A stretch of DNA of 22,149 nt, taken from the IMG/VR virus record IMGVR_UViG_3300022752_000435, positions 1 through 22,149 of that record; one strand, written 5' to 3'. The position numbers and the translations under genes were made by a program. This document shows positions 6,946-13,817 of the stretch, in pieces; the stretch's first letter is position 1, and each line of letters opens with the position of its first letter. The notes below the pieces were generated by a model. That model saw nothing but the letters and a program-made list of their open reading frames with translations. It did not search any database and was not told where the DNA came from. This DNA comes from a virus.

Positions 6946-7254
6946 TCAGTTCTCCTCTTTAACAAAAGCACCACCACTTATCACCTTGCCCTTGCGGTCC
7001 TTGATTTCGTTGTACGCATGGGCCAAGCATTTAGTTACATCTAAGTTCCACATCTGGCAATAAATAATCAGACATACAATAACATCACCTACACCATCTA
7101 TCCTACCTTCGTGGTTGGCTTTTAGCTCTGCACTTGCCAACTCACCAAGTTCTTCGACGGCTTTTAGCAACTGTGCCTGTGGTGTAGAATACGCAGTGAT
7201 ATCTCGGGCGAACGCCCATTCGCGCACTCGCTGTTCTAGTTCCTCAAAGTTCAT
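6946..7254 (-). CDS. MazG-like nucleotide pyrophosphohydrolase (102 aa)
   Basis: All-alpha NTP pyrophosphohydrolase of the MazG-like group. The metal-binding pattern is visible: KAVEELGELASAEL (an ExxE-type motif, about residues 31-44), HEGRIDGVGDVIVCL (DxxxD-type motif) and a C-terminal NEIKDRKGKVISGG typical of phage members. These enzymes hydrolyse nucleoside triphosphates to monophosphates and pyrophosphate; in phages they may clear modified nucleotides or alter alarmone signalling. ATG 7254 overlaps the upstream stop as ATGA, with GAGG 8 nt before. Family call is strong; the true substrate is unknown. Confidence 0.9.
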   Translation of the reverse strand: MNFEELEQRVREWAFARDITAYSTPQAQLLKAVEELGELASAELKANHEGRIDGVGDVIVCLIIYCQMWNLDVTKCLAHAYNEIKDRKGKVISGGAFVKEEN

Positions 7255-7478
7255 CGCGCCATCCTCGACTTTTCGCTCATCCAGTATCGCGGCCAAAGAA
7301 ATACTTCCTTTTTAATGGCCCCGAGCACCTCTAACTCAATCTCACGCTTTTCCACACCGCCCGGCGCAACAAACACACCCTTTGCGGTGTAGTGCGGAAG
7401 CCAAGGCAGTCCTTTCAAATAGTACATGTACGACCTGTCAGTTTCTGCGGTGGCGTTTGAGCCAAGTTTGTTTTTCAT
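7251..7478 (-). CDS. Hypothetical protein (75 aa)
   Basis: Not recognised. Contains SYMYYLKGLPWLPHYTAKGVF, a glycine-rich turn and a C-terminal FLWPRYWMSEKSR. GGAG lies 6 nt before ATG 7478, and the stop overlaps the MazG-like start as ATGA, so the two are likely co-translated. Confidence 0.72.
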   Translation of the reverse strand: MKNKLGSNATAETDRSYMYYLKGLPWLPHYTAKGVFVAPGGVEKREIELEVLGAIKKEVFLWPRYWMSEKSRMAR

Positions 7479-7825
7479 CTAATTCTCCAGTTTGTAATTT
7501 TTCTATTTGCGGAACTTAGGCAGGTTCCATCTTCTTCATACAAAGTGCCTGTAACCACATCAGCATATACATGCCTTCGGCCTTCCTCGGTTGGTACGAG
7601 TATCTTGAAAACCCTAATCAATGAGTACCCCATACCATGCGTATATACACGTACGGTTTTCGGTCGTATCAGGAGTTTAGTTCTGGGCAGGTTCCAAAAC
7701 CTATAGACTTCTATATCAAGAAGGCAGGGAGCCTCTGGACTTAATTTCCAGAGTCGCTCCCTTTTAGTCTTTTGCGTCCGCACACCAGATTTTTGTGTTG
7801 AATCGTTCTGCTTCGTATTGGTCAT
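7475..7825 (-). CDS. Hypothetical protein (116 aa)
   Basis: Not recognised. Basic N-terminus (KTKRERLWKL), then a beta-rich body (TKLLIRPKTVRVYT, SLIRVFKILVP, HVYADVVTGTLYEEDG) that could be a small barrel. ATG 7825 has GGAG 8 nt upstream, but it overlaps the preceding gene by 62 nt in another frame, unusually long for this operon. A later GTG start is possible; the C-terminal part is the better supported. Confidence 0.65.
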   Translation of the reverse strand: MTNTKQNDSTQKSGVRTQKTKRERLWKLSPEAPCLLDIEVYRFWNLPRTKLLIRPKTVRVYTHGMGYSLIRVFKILVPTEEGRRHVYADVVTGTLYEEDGTCLSSANRKITNWRIR

Positions 7826-8003
7826 GCCATTCTCTCCAAATAAACCCCTTGTGCAGTGGTTTTTCTGTTGATATGCACAAGTAGTGGAAGTCAATCTTCC
7901 AGACTGAGGGGTTTTCAAGATTTAGTCGTTTGAACCGACTATTCTCGATTTCTTGTTTTTCTACGCCCAAAGTCTTTGCAACGATTTCTACGGGACTATT
8001 CAT
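7764..8003 (-). CDS. Hypothetical protein (79 aa)
   Basis: Not recognised. Starts SPVEIVAKTLGVEKQEIENS, which resembles a short helix-turn-helix or carrier-like helix pair, then has WKIDFHYLCIS and GFIWREWHDQYEAERF. No convincing Shine-Dalgarno site precedes ATG 8003, so the start is less certain than for its neighbours. The gene is 37 nt after the preceding one, the largest gap in this stretch. Confidence 0.65.
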   Translation of the reverse strand: MNSPVEIVAKTLGVEKQEIENSRFKRLNLENPSVWKIDFHYLCISTEKPLHKGFIWREWHDQYEAERFNTKIWCADAKD

Positions 8004-8040
8004 CTAATTTGAGGCTATCGTGAAGTGTATGACCAGTTCC

Positions 8041-8232
8041 CTACGCTGCAACGTCAAGATGGTGGTTTGCCCAAGCACGAACCATACGAGCGTTAACAAT
8101 CAACTCATTAACCATCTCACCAACATCTCGGTAGTTTCTAGTATTGCATGCGTCATGAATGTCTCGTTCGAGTTTCTCAATCTTCAGCAGGGGCATCGCA
8201 TAGTCGAAGATGTCGTTTTGGTTTTGGCTCAT
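8041..8232 (-). CDS. Hypothetical helical protein (63 aa)
   Basis: Small, mainly helical protein (LLKIEKLERDIHDACN, VGEMVNELIVNARMVRAWANHH). AAAGGA lies 7 nt before ATG 8232. It overlaps the end of the VRR-NUC gene by 56 nt in another frame. Not recognised. Confidence 0.68.
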   Translation of the reverse strand: MSQNQNDIFDYAMPLLKIEKLERDIHDACNTRNYRDVGEMVNELIVNARMVRAWANHHLDVAA

Positions 8233-8539
8233 GTTTTGGTCCTTTGATTCCTGTTAAGTGTATAAGTATTTGCTTCAACTCATCCAAGTTAGATTCTCGG
8301 ATTACGAGGGAATAACCTCCTGCCTCCTGTATCTTCCGGAGTTCGCGTCGTTGTAGTTCTGTTGTTTTGTTGTCTCCCGCCTTACATTCAATACCGATAA
8401 ACTTACCATTGCAGCAAGCAACTATATCGGGAATACCCGCCCTACCATACGTCCCCATCGCAGGGAAGAAATGATAAGCGCCATAGGATTCTAGTAATAA
8501 GACGACTTGTTTTTTAACCTTAGATTCGGGGGTAGCCAA
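8177..8539 (-). CDS. VRR-NUC domain nuclease (120 aa)
   Basis: PD-(D/E)XK nuclease of the VRR-NUC family. Core motifs: TPESKVKKQVV at the N-terminus, YGRAGIPDIVACCNGKF with the catalytic D, and IGIECKAGDNKTTELQ with the ExK pair and following Q. Stand-alone VRR-NUC proteins in phages act on branched or structured DNA, often near replication genes. Start: a TTG at 8539 with GAGG 5 nt upstream places the domain right at the N-terminus, as in relatives. The frame is open further up to ATG 8620/8623, but those codons lie in a palindrome copy, have no ribosome site and would sit upstream of the likely transcription start. The domain is certain, the start less so. Confidence 0.88.
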   Translation of the reverse strand: MATPESKVKKQVVLLLESYGAYHFFPAMGTYGRAGIPDIVACCNGKFIGIECKAGDNKTTELQRRELRKIQEAGGYSLVIRESNLDELKQILIHLTGIKGPKHEPKPKRHLRLCDAPAED

Positions 8540-8606
8540 ACTAACCTCGGTGTCGTCACTACAGAACAATCTTACACTGGGTCTGCCCTCGGTGCTATTG
8601 TTTTTT

Positions 8607-8636
8607 CTTATAGGGGACATCATGACGCCGTGTCAG
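8607..8636 (-). promoter_or_regulatory. Possible promoter overlapping palindrome copy A
   Basis: On the minus strand CTGACA (8636-8631, inside the palindrome) is followed after 18 nt by TATAAG (8612-8607). This would start transcription near 8600, upstream of the VRR-NUC gene and just after terminator 1. Palindromes at the other sites lack such a clear -10 element. Confidence 0.4.
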
Positions 8637-8643
8637 TTTGTCC
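8615..8643 (-). repeat. 29-bp palindrome, copy A
   Basis: Arms (minus strand) GGACAAACTGAC and GTCATGATGTCC around spacer ACGGC. Lies directly after terminator 1 and before the VRR-NUC gene. Exactly 60 bp from copy B. Confidence 0.92.
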
Positions 8644-8644
8644 C

Positions 8645-8670
8645 AATAAAAAAGCCACCCGAAGGTGGCT
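8645..8670 (-). terminator. Intrinsic terminator 1 (UUCG loop)
   Basis: Minus strand: stem AGCCACC, loop TTCG, stem GGTGGCT, then a run of Ts. Ends leftward transcription that reads through terminator 2. Confidence 0.9.
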
Positions 8671-8674
8671 GGCC

Positions 8675-8703
8675 GGACATCATGACGCCATGTCAGATTG
8701 TCC
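8675..8703 (-). repeat. 29-bp palindrome, copy B
   Basis: Arms (minus strand) GGACAATCTGAC and GTCATGATGTCC around spacer ATGGC. Sits between terminators 2 and 1; part of a tandem terminator-palindrome duplication with a 60-bp period. Confidence 0.92.
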
Positions 8704-8704
8704 C

Positions 8705-8732
8705 AAATAAAAGGGCCACCCGAAGGTGGCCC
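8705..8732 (-). terminator. Intrinsic terminator 2 (UUCG loop)
   Basis: Minus strand: stem GGGCCACC, loop TTCG, stem GGTGGCCC, then TTTTATTT. First terminator reached by transcripts of the 8.9-17.8 kb gene block. Confidence 0.9.
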
Positions 8733-8747
8733 AGTACTACTAAAGGA

Positions 8748-8850
8748 GGCTACACAGTTGTTACATCTTGTAGGCTAAAGCAGATTCCACGTCCTACTCG
8801 TGGTTGGGAGGGTGCCGGTTCTACCGGCGCAGGGATAACTTACATCTGCT
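8748..8850. other. Gene-free segment with nested stem-loops, possible structured RNA
   Basis: No supported gene here. Four pairings are visible: GGCTACA (8748-8754) with TGTAGGC (8769-8775, one mismatch); AGCAGAT (8779-8785) with ATCTGCT (8844-8850); inside it CCACG (8787-8791) with CGTGG (8799-8803), closing a 7-nt loop; and GCCGGT (8814-8819) with ACCGGC (8823-8828). The shape is partly tRNA-like, but a D arm is absent. Strand is unknown; if transcribed leftward it is a 3' untranslated region in front of terminator 2. Confidence 0.35.
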
Positions 8851-8876
8851 AGGTTCATTATCCGTGCTCATATATT

Positions 8877-9062
8877 CTAGAATGCGGCTTCACCGAAAGC
8901 GTACAAATCAGCCGCTGGTTCAGTTGGAGCCTTTTGTTTTTTATCCACCTGCAAAATCAAATCTTTCCTGCACCCCATAAAGTGTGTAGCCTCAGTTTTA
9001 GTGGCGAACTTGCGGAGTGTGCCGTCTTCGTCGCAGACCCTATACCGTAATTGCGTCTTCAT
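8877..9062 (-). CDS. Hypothetical protein (61 aa)
   Basis: Small protein starting MKTQLRYRVCDEDGTLRKF, then TKTEATHFMGCRKDLIL, with a QKAPTEPAADLYAFGEAAF tail that looks disordered. ATG 9062 overlaps the upstream gene by 23 nt; no good ribosome site is visible, and an earlier in-frame ATG at 9119 is equally poor and would overlap far more. Last gene before the terminators. Not recognised. Confidence 0.68.
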   Translation of the reverse strand: MKTQLRYRVCDEDGTLRKFATKTEATHFMGCRKDLILQVDKKQKAPTEPAADLYAFGEAAF

Positions 9063-10008
9063 ACTTGGGGGTCGCAAGGGCGTTCTCGTGAAGTACGTAG
9101 AAGGTTTGGGGTTCATCATCGTCTGATATCCGCACCCCGATATTGAAGATTGGTTCCCGCGATGCCGCGACTTTCAAAACAGCCACACGGTCTTGAATGT
9201 GTTTCGGCAATGAGTCAAAAGTGCGATACCGAGTAAGGAAGTCCGGCTCTGCGTCCGTCACTTTGTTGCCTTTGATTTTGTTTTGGTATTCATGGTACTT
9301 GGCAAGGTCAACTACGTGCAAGGAGTCGTCCTTTAGACTTGCGACAGCATAGCCCGTAGCAAAAGATGCGCTTCGAGTGTTGGACGCTACTGCTCTGTCA
9401 ATCTGCTTTGCTGCCATGTAGATATCGTAGCATGACCTGACTTGCTTTTTATCTTCCATTCTGAAATCTGATGGAAGCGTGAGGGGCGCACCGAAAAGAG
9501 CGTGTTCAACAAACCCCAGTTGGGCTATCTCGGTATTGTAAGAAATCTTGTACGCCAATTCATGCCGTGCGTTGTACGCGATAGAACTGATAGGCGCGGT
9601 AACGGTATTCATAATTCCGATAGCAATCTGGTATGGGTCTTTACCACTAAGTAACTTCAACGCATTCCGCACCGCAGCGGCGGGGTCGGCGGTAATCAGT
9701 ACGTTACGCGTACCCCTGCGTTTTTCTACTTTGTGAGATTGAATACCGAACGCTTCTGGCTTGACGCCATCCTTGTTCTCCTTGCCTTCGTAAACGCCGA
9801 AACTAATCTCGCCAATCTGCTCAGCATCGTCGTATACCATGACTGCATTGACTAACTTCTCTTGACTTACATCATCGCTGTATTTAGCAGTGGTGTATGT
9901 GTTTGAGACTTCATACTCAAACGTCGGGCGCTTCTTCGAGAGTTTATCGAGAACGAACTTGAGGGGCGGGACAATGCCTTTGGCACTACCGAGAATAATC
10001 TTAGCCAT
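9040..10008 (-). CDS. Hypothetical protein (322 aa)
   Basis: Not recognised. Soluble, mixed alpha/beta protein. Features: basic N-terminus (AKIILGSAKGIVPPLKFVLDKL), an acidic beta-type region (NAVMVYDDAEQIGEISFGVYEG), KRRGTRNVLITADPAAAVRNALKLL, and a C-terminal FYVLHENALATPKYED. ATG 10008 has GGAG 9 nt upstream; an earlier GTG at 10023 would overlap that site. Follows the DUF3150-like gene by 18 nt and may belong to the same functional set as the AAA/VWA cassette, which is an inference from order only. Confidence 0.75.
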   Translation of the reverse strand: MAKIILGSAKGIVPPLKFVLDKLSKKRPTFEYEVSNTYTTAKYSDDVSQEKLVNAVMVYDDAEQIGEISFGVYEGKENKDGVKPEAFGIQSHKVEKRRGTRNVLITADPAAAVRNALKLLSGKDPYQIAIGIMNTVTAPISSIAYNARHELAYKISYNTEIAQLGFVEHALFGAPLTLPSDFRMEDKKQVRSCYDIYMAAKQIDRAVASNTRSASFATGYAVASLKDDSLHVVDLAKYHEYQNKIKGNKVTDAEPDFLTRYRTFDSLPKHIQDRVAVLKVAASREPIFNIGVRISDDDEPQTFYVLHENALATPKYEDAITV

Positions 10009-10026
10009 GAAAGTTATCTCCACTAA

Positions 10027-10908
10027 TTAAAAGTTAAACTTCGACAAGATGTCGTCCACTTCGGACTTGACTTTGCTGCGTACTTCTTCGGACTCTTTCA
10101 AGTCTTCGGTGTCTACGCTATTCACGACTGCGTTGAACCGACGACGAGCCTCTTCGAGTTTGGGGTCTTGTGTCAGGTTGAGGTGCTTGAGAACATCGCA
10201 CAGGTCGCGGGCGTTAGTAATCATTGAATCATGAATGCGGCGCTTCTTAGCCTTCTCCCCGTTTGCCGGTTCAGTAACCTCTTCCAACTTGGTACTCATG
10301 TGGACAAGACTATCGCGTAGTCTGCCATAGATTTCCTCCACGCCAGTTTGGATTCGGCTTTCCAACGCCGTCTCGTATTGCTTCTGCAATTCCTCCATCG
10401 CCTCGTTGCCCACATCTACACGGAAGTCACCCGCCGCAGGGACGGGCAGAAAGGAATAACGGAAACTGAAACTATGGATAATCTCATGCTTGGGCGGGTA
10501 GTCCGATGCCACAAACATATCAACAAGCACGTTCTCGGCTTCCTTCACCAAGTCTTCGTAGCGGTCTTTGAACTCTTCAACCATGTCACTACGCCGCATC
10601 TCGTAGTGTGAAAGAGTCTGTTTGTAGTTGAAGAAGTTTGATGCCGCAAGCAAGCGTGGGCCACGGTCTGACCACGGCAGGGTTTGGGATTGATGCCACA
10701 GACGGATACTTGCATCGAACTTGTTGATGTCAGACAGAAGGCTGGTTCCTGCGAACAGGTTCTTAGTAACCTTGGCTACCTTTGCCGTGGCATTCTTGAT
10801 TACGTTGACTTCGTCCGACATACTGCGGTCAGTAATGTTGGCAGTCCACGACTTGATGTTGAGGTCCACGAGCATTGCGCTCGATGCGATGCTGATGCTG
10901 TTTTGCAT
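10027..10908 (-). CDS. DUF3150-like protein of the MoxR/VWA cassette (293 aa)
   Basis: Largely alpha-helical, charged protein: N-terminal SSAMLVDLNIKSWTANITD, TKNLFAGTSLLSDINKF, then a long helical body (VEEFKDRYEDLVKEAENVLVDMF) and a C-terminal SKVKSEVDDILSKFNF. The N-terminal DLNIxSWTAxxxD pattern and its place next to a MoxR-like ATPase and a VWA protein match what I recall of DUF3150 proteins of phages and plasmids; length fits. ATG 10908 with AAGGAG 8 nt upstream is chosen; the open frame reaches further but those codons are only the translated palindrome copy C, whose end is 20 nt from the ATG. Biochemical role unknown. Confidence 0.72.
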   Translation of the reverse strand: MQNSISIASSAMLVDLNIKSWTANITDRSMSDEVNVIKNATAKVAKVTKNLFAGTSLLSDINKFDASIRLWHQSQTLPWSDRGPRLLAASNFFNYKQTLSHYEMRRSDMVEEFKDRYEDLVKEAENVLVDMFVASDYPPKHEIIHSFSFRYSFLPVPAAGDFRVDVGNEAMEELQKQYETALESRIQTGVEEIYGRLRDSLVHMSTKLEEVTEPANGEKAKKRRIHDSMITNARDLCDVLKHLNLTQDPKLEEARRRFNAVVNSVDTEDLKESEEVRSKVKSEVDDILSKFNF

Positions 10909-10928
10909 TTTATTCTCCTTGGTTATCG

Positions 10929-10957
10929 GGACAACCTGACACCATGTCAGATTGTCC
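10929..10957 (-). repeat. 29-bp palindrome, copy C
   Basis: Arms (minus strand) GGACAATCTGAC and GTCAGGTTGTCC, spacer ATGGT; 11 of 12 arm positions pair. Lies between the RHH gene and the DUF3150-like gene, 20 nt before its ATG. Confidence 0.93.
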
Positions 10958-10971
10958 ATCTGCCGGGTGGA

Positions 10972-11154
10972 TTACTTCTCATCCTTCTTGGCATGCTGAT
11001 GTACGAGCAGTACTACTATCTGCGCGTAGGACAATTTCAGTCCGGTCGATGCCTCCATTTCATCCCCAATCGTATCGAGCATATCAACCACCTCGACAGG
11101 CAGAGAGATAGTGAGCCGATTGTTCTTTGCTACGCGTTCGCGCTTGAGTGCCAT
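10972..11154 (-). CDS. Ribbon-helix-helix DNA-binding protein (60 aa)
   Basis: Looks like a CopG/Arc/MetJ-type ribbon-helix-helix regulator. A basic N-terminus (ALKRERVAKNN) precedes the beta strand RLTISLPVEV (about 13-22), then helix A (VDMLDTIGDEMEAS) and helix B (SYAQIVVLLVHQHAKK). Such dimers bind palindromic operators through the paired strands. AAGGAG lies 5 nt before ATG 11154, overlapping the VWA gene's end. It is a candidate to bind the 29-bp palindromes, one of which follows its stop by 14 nt; no direct proof. Confidence 0.82.
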   Translation of the reverse strand: MALKRERVAKNNRLTISLPVEVVDMLDTIGDEMEASTGLKLSYAQIVVLLVHQHAKKDEK

Positions 11155-11156
11155 GC

Positions 11157-12422
11157 TTACTCCTTGATGTGAATAGTTTTGCCAGACTCGGCGTTAAATG
11201 AGGGATTGCCAACCACGCACCAGATAATCGGACACCCCAAATCCGCCCAATTACCCTCTCCATGAAAGTACCCATCAGTAAGGACAATAACTACGTCCAC
11301 CTGCTGGCCCTTGCCTTGGATGATTTTGTTTTTGATGTACGGCGGCAGACAAGACGGGTCTGTGCCACCACCTCCCCTCGGTTGTGTAGTCTTATCAATC
11401 TGGTCGTACTCCGCCGGAGCGTAGACTTCATGTCCCGCAACTCGGGTATCCCAATACAAATGATGCAAGCCTTCGGGCATAACCTCGTTGCAGATAGACT
11501 TCACCTCGGACATGAACTTGCCAAGGATAGGCCCGCCGATGGAACCGGATGTATCAACACAGTCTACGATAAACCCGACGCGGTGCTCGATGTTCTGAGG
11601 AAGATAAATGTCAGCCCCAAGATGACGACGGCTGAATCGACGCCACGACGAGTCCCCGCTACCCTTGCATACATTCTTGACAAGGTCTCGCAGTACGTCA
11701 CGCCAATCGACTTCTGGCTCCACGAGTTCTACCAAGTCGCGGGGCACATCACCACCCATCTTCCCAACCAACTGCTTACCCTGCTGCAAGGCACGGTTGA
11801 TGCGGCTCTCCAGTTCGCGCTTCTCCTTGTCAGTCAGTTCCTTGTCACCATCCCAATCGTGCTCATCAAACTGATTGGCATCCAATTTCTTACGCTTTGG
11901 ACTACGTCCGCTACCATCGACAGGTTCGCCGTCTTCGCAAGGTTCACCGTCCCCCTCGCAATCATCTTCGAGTTCCTTCATCAGGTCGTCGAATACTTGC
12001 TTCGAGTCCCAACCGCGATACTTCTCATCAAGCAGGCCCATGCGGCTACCATCAGGGAACGTGGGGAATTGAATCTCCTGTTCATCAGGGTCTTGGTCAA
12101 TCAACTGAAGATTGATGACGTAGTCACACGCTGCGTTAGCAACGAGCGGGTCTTTGCGATATAGGTTCTTCCACACGCTAGTGTGACGCCATGCGATATG
12201 TGACAACTCATGCAGCACCACGAACAAGAGTTGCTTCTGGTTTAGGGAATCAACGAACTCCCGACCATACCACACATCTGCTCCATTGGTACGTGCAGTC
12301 GGAACGTCATCATCGACGAACACCTTGCCGACCATCGTCATACCCGCAAAGAAGCGAAACTTCTTCGATTGTAGAATTGAGACGTGAGCACGCTCAATCT
12401 TCTGCTCTGCTGTTATCTTCAT
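11157..12422 (-). CDS. Putative metallopeptidase/VWA protein, DUF2201-like (421 aa)
   Basis: Two-part protein. The N-terminal part has a zinc peptidase-like motif HELSHIAWRH (H71, E72, H75, H80) as in the DUF2201 metallopeptidase-like domain. An acidic, glycine-rich linker follows (about 155-190). The C-terminal part is a von Willebrand A fold with a MIDAS: DTSGS, then GGGGTDPS, then VLTDGY. Together with the upstream MoxR-like AAA ATPase this forms a chaperone-type pair in which the ATPase acts on targets through the metal-binding VWA protein. ATG 12422 has AAGGAG 6 nt upstream and palindrome copy D 15 nt upstream. Domain calls are strong; peptidase activity is unproven. Confidence 0.87.
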   Translation of the reverse strand: MKITAEQKIERAHVSILQSKKFRFFAGMTMVGKVFVDDDVPTARTNGADVWYGREFVDSLNQKQLLFVVLHELSHIAWRHTSVWKNLYRKDPLVANAACDYVINLQLIDQDPDEQEIQFPTFPDGSRMGLLDEKYRGWDSKQVFDDLMKELEDDCEGDGEPCEDGEPVDGSGRSPKRKKLDANQFDEHDWDGDKELTDKEKRELESRINRALQQGKQLVGKMGGDVPRDLVELVEPEVDWRDVLRDLVKNVCKGSGDSSWRRFSRRHLGADIYLPQNIEHRVGFIVDCVDTSGSIGGPILGKFMSEVKSICNEVMPEGLHHLYWDTRVAGHEVYAPAEYDQIDKTTQPRGGGGTDPSCLPPYIKNKIIQGKGQQVDVVIVLTDGYFHGEGNWADLGCPIIWCVVGNPSFNAESGKTIHIKE

Positions 12423-12432
12423 GCTTCTCTCC

Positions 12433-12720
12433 TTAATGGACAATGTGACCGGATGTCAGATTGTCCTCGTCTTCGTCAATGCCCTTGGTTACCAAGTAAC
12501 TCATCTGCATTCCGTACAGGAACCCCTCCATACTGAGTCCGTTCTGTACCGCGAGTATTGCCGCAGACTTACCCAATACAGTCATGCAGTGGGCGATTGC
12601 GTCTCGCTTGTCTTTTATGTTGTTAGTGTTGTTAATCACTTTCTTGATTGCTTCCAACATAATCGCAAGGTCTCTCTCGGCAGCGGCTATCTGCTCATCC
12701 GTGATGTCATCTTCAGTCAT
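12433..12720 (-). CDS. Hypothetical protein (95 aa)
   Basis: Helical acidic protein (TDEQIAAAERDLAIMLEAIKK, then KRDAIAHCMTVLGKSAAIL, MEGFLYGMQMSYLV). AAGGAG lies 6 nt before ATG 12720. Its last ten codons (DNLTSGHIVH and stop) are the translated palindrome copy D, so the C-terminus was added or fixed by the repeat. Sits between the ATPase and the VWA gene and is probably part of the cassette. Not recognised. Confidence 0.78.
   Translation of the reverse strand: MTEDDITDEQIAAAERDLAIMLEAIKKVINNTNNIKDKRDAIAHCMTVLGKSAAILAVQNGLSMEGFLYGMQMSYLVTKGIDEDEDNLTSGHIVH
12438..12466 (-). repeat. 29-bp palindrome, copy D
   Basis: Arms (minus strand) GGACAATCTGAC and GTCACATTGTCC, spacer ATCCG. Encodes the C-terminus of the 95-aa gene and lies 15 nt before the VWA gene's ATG. 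Confidence 0.92.
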
Positions 12721-12731
12721 GGTGTATCTCC

Positions 12732-13793
12732 TTAGAAAAGGTATTGGTTTTCACGCGCCCAGTCGATGAACGGCTGGCTGGAAAAGAGAATGCGCTTCTT
12801 CTCTTCGTTCTTTGCTGCTGTCAGGCAGAAGATAGATTGCAACTCTTTGGGTGCTCTCTTCATGTAAATGAACCACTTGCCGATGGTGCTGCGGTCAACC
12901 CATTGCACCGCCCCGAACGCGAGGATGCACAATGCTGCGGGGTCAGTCGGAACTCTTGCTGTTTCAGGAGTGTCGATTATGTCCTTACGCAAAGGTAGCG
13001 AGTCAGACAGGGCGATGAACGCAGACAACTGCTGCGCCGCCGTCCCACCGATTGTGCCTTGCAATGCACAGATAAGCGCCCCCTCGCTGAACTTGTCACG
13101 TGCCTTGATGATATTGCTAGCCAGTTCCAAGGAACGCGGCGACACAAAGGACTTCTGGTTGTGTCGTGGGTTGTAGATGAGGTGGTTGTTCTCTTGCGCC
13201 GCATCCAGATATGAAGCAAGGCAATTCGGGTTCTCGTGTACCCACGCCAACATGACCGGAGCAATCCTGTCGCTGCCCCAGTTAATCCATTCCTCCGCAC
13301 TCGGCTTGCGTATATTGAGTACCGACAGACGGTTTCGACTGTGAGCCGCCATCACGTCGCCTACCCCATCGCTTGTCAAGTTACCCGCAGTTAGCACCAC
13401 AGACGACGGGTGTAGAGGCAACCCACCGACACGGCGCGGGTTAGTGAGTAGCGGATGCAGCATGTTCTTGACTGCCGGTGCGCCCTTGGTGAACTCATCG
13501 AGCATGATACAAAGTGGTTCGTCAAGATGGAAACCCCAATGCTCACTCGGGTAGAGGGAGGTAGTGCGCGTCTCGCGGTCAGGCATGGGAATGCCCAAGT
13601 CACCCAACTCGGTATTCGGTACGTCGATGTAAATACCTTTCATGTTGAGGCGTTCGGCAATCACTCGGTGCATACTGGTTTTACCAACGCCCGGTTCGCC
13701 GACAAGATGGAATGTATTACCCGATGCACAGGCAACGATAAGGTCAGCGGCCTCGTTGAGGGAAACGTTCTGCTCAAGGTGAATCTGGTTCAT
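12732..13793 (-). CDS. MoxR-like AAA+ ATPase (353 aa)
   Basis: AAA_5/MoxR-type ATPase. Walker A GEPGVGKTS at residues 32-40, Walker B CIMLDE (95-100), sensor TAGNLTSDG around N138, and SRNR (152-155) with a probable arginine finger. MoxR ATPases work with VWA proteins to remodel or activate partner proteins; the next genes supply a VWA-metallopeptidase protein and a DUF3150-like protein. ATG 13793 has GAGAGG upstream, and palindrome copy E ends 32 nt before the start. Target in the infected cell unknown. Confidence 0.92.
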   Translation of the reverse strand: MNQIHLEQNVSLNEAADLIVACASGNTFHLVGEPGVGKTSMHRVIAERLNMKGIYIDVPNTELGDLGIPMPDRETRTTSLYPSEHWGFHLDEPLCIMLDEFTKGAPAVKNMLHPLLTNPRRVGGLPLHPSSVVLTAGNLTSDGVGDVMAAHSRNRLSVLNIRKPSAEEWINWGSDRIAPVMLAWVHENPNCLASYLDAAQENNHLIYNPRHNQKSFVSPRSLELASNIIKARDKFSEGALICALQGTIGGTAAQQLSAFIALSDSLPLRKDIIDTPETARVPTDPAALCILAFGAVQWVDRSTIGKWFIYMKRAPKELQSIFCLTAAKNEEKKRILFSSQPFIDWARENQYLF

Positions 13794-13817
13794 GATTTGG
13801 TCCTCTCTTGGTTTAGG

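Noticed and set aside
8779-8850. A tRNA gene in the gap after the terminators
   Set aside because: Acceptor-like, anticodon-like and T-like stems are present, but there is no D arm and no proper T loop; kept only as a possible structured RNA.
8550-8852. 100-codon plus-strand frame over terminators and palindromes
   Set aside because: Made of repeat and hairpin sequence; no ribosome site and no protein character.
10909-10959. Longer start for the DUF3150-like gene
   Set aside because: The extra residues are the translated palindrome and the ribosome site; ATG 10908 has AAGGAG at good distance.
10684-11172. 162-codon plus-strand frame
   Set aside because: Antisense to the DUF3150-like and RHH genes; no plausible protein.
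11262-12164. 300-codon open frame on the plus strand
   Set aside because: It is opposite the VWA gene, whose motifs are clear; product has no recognisable features.
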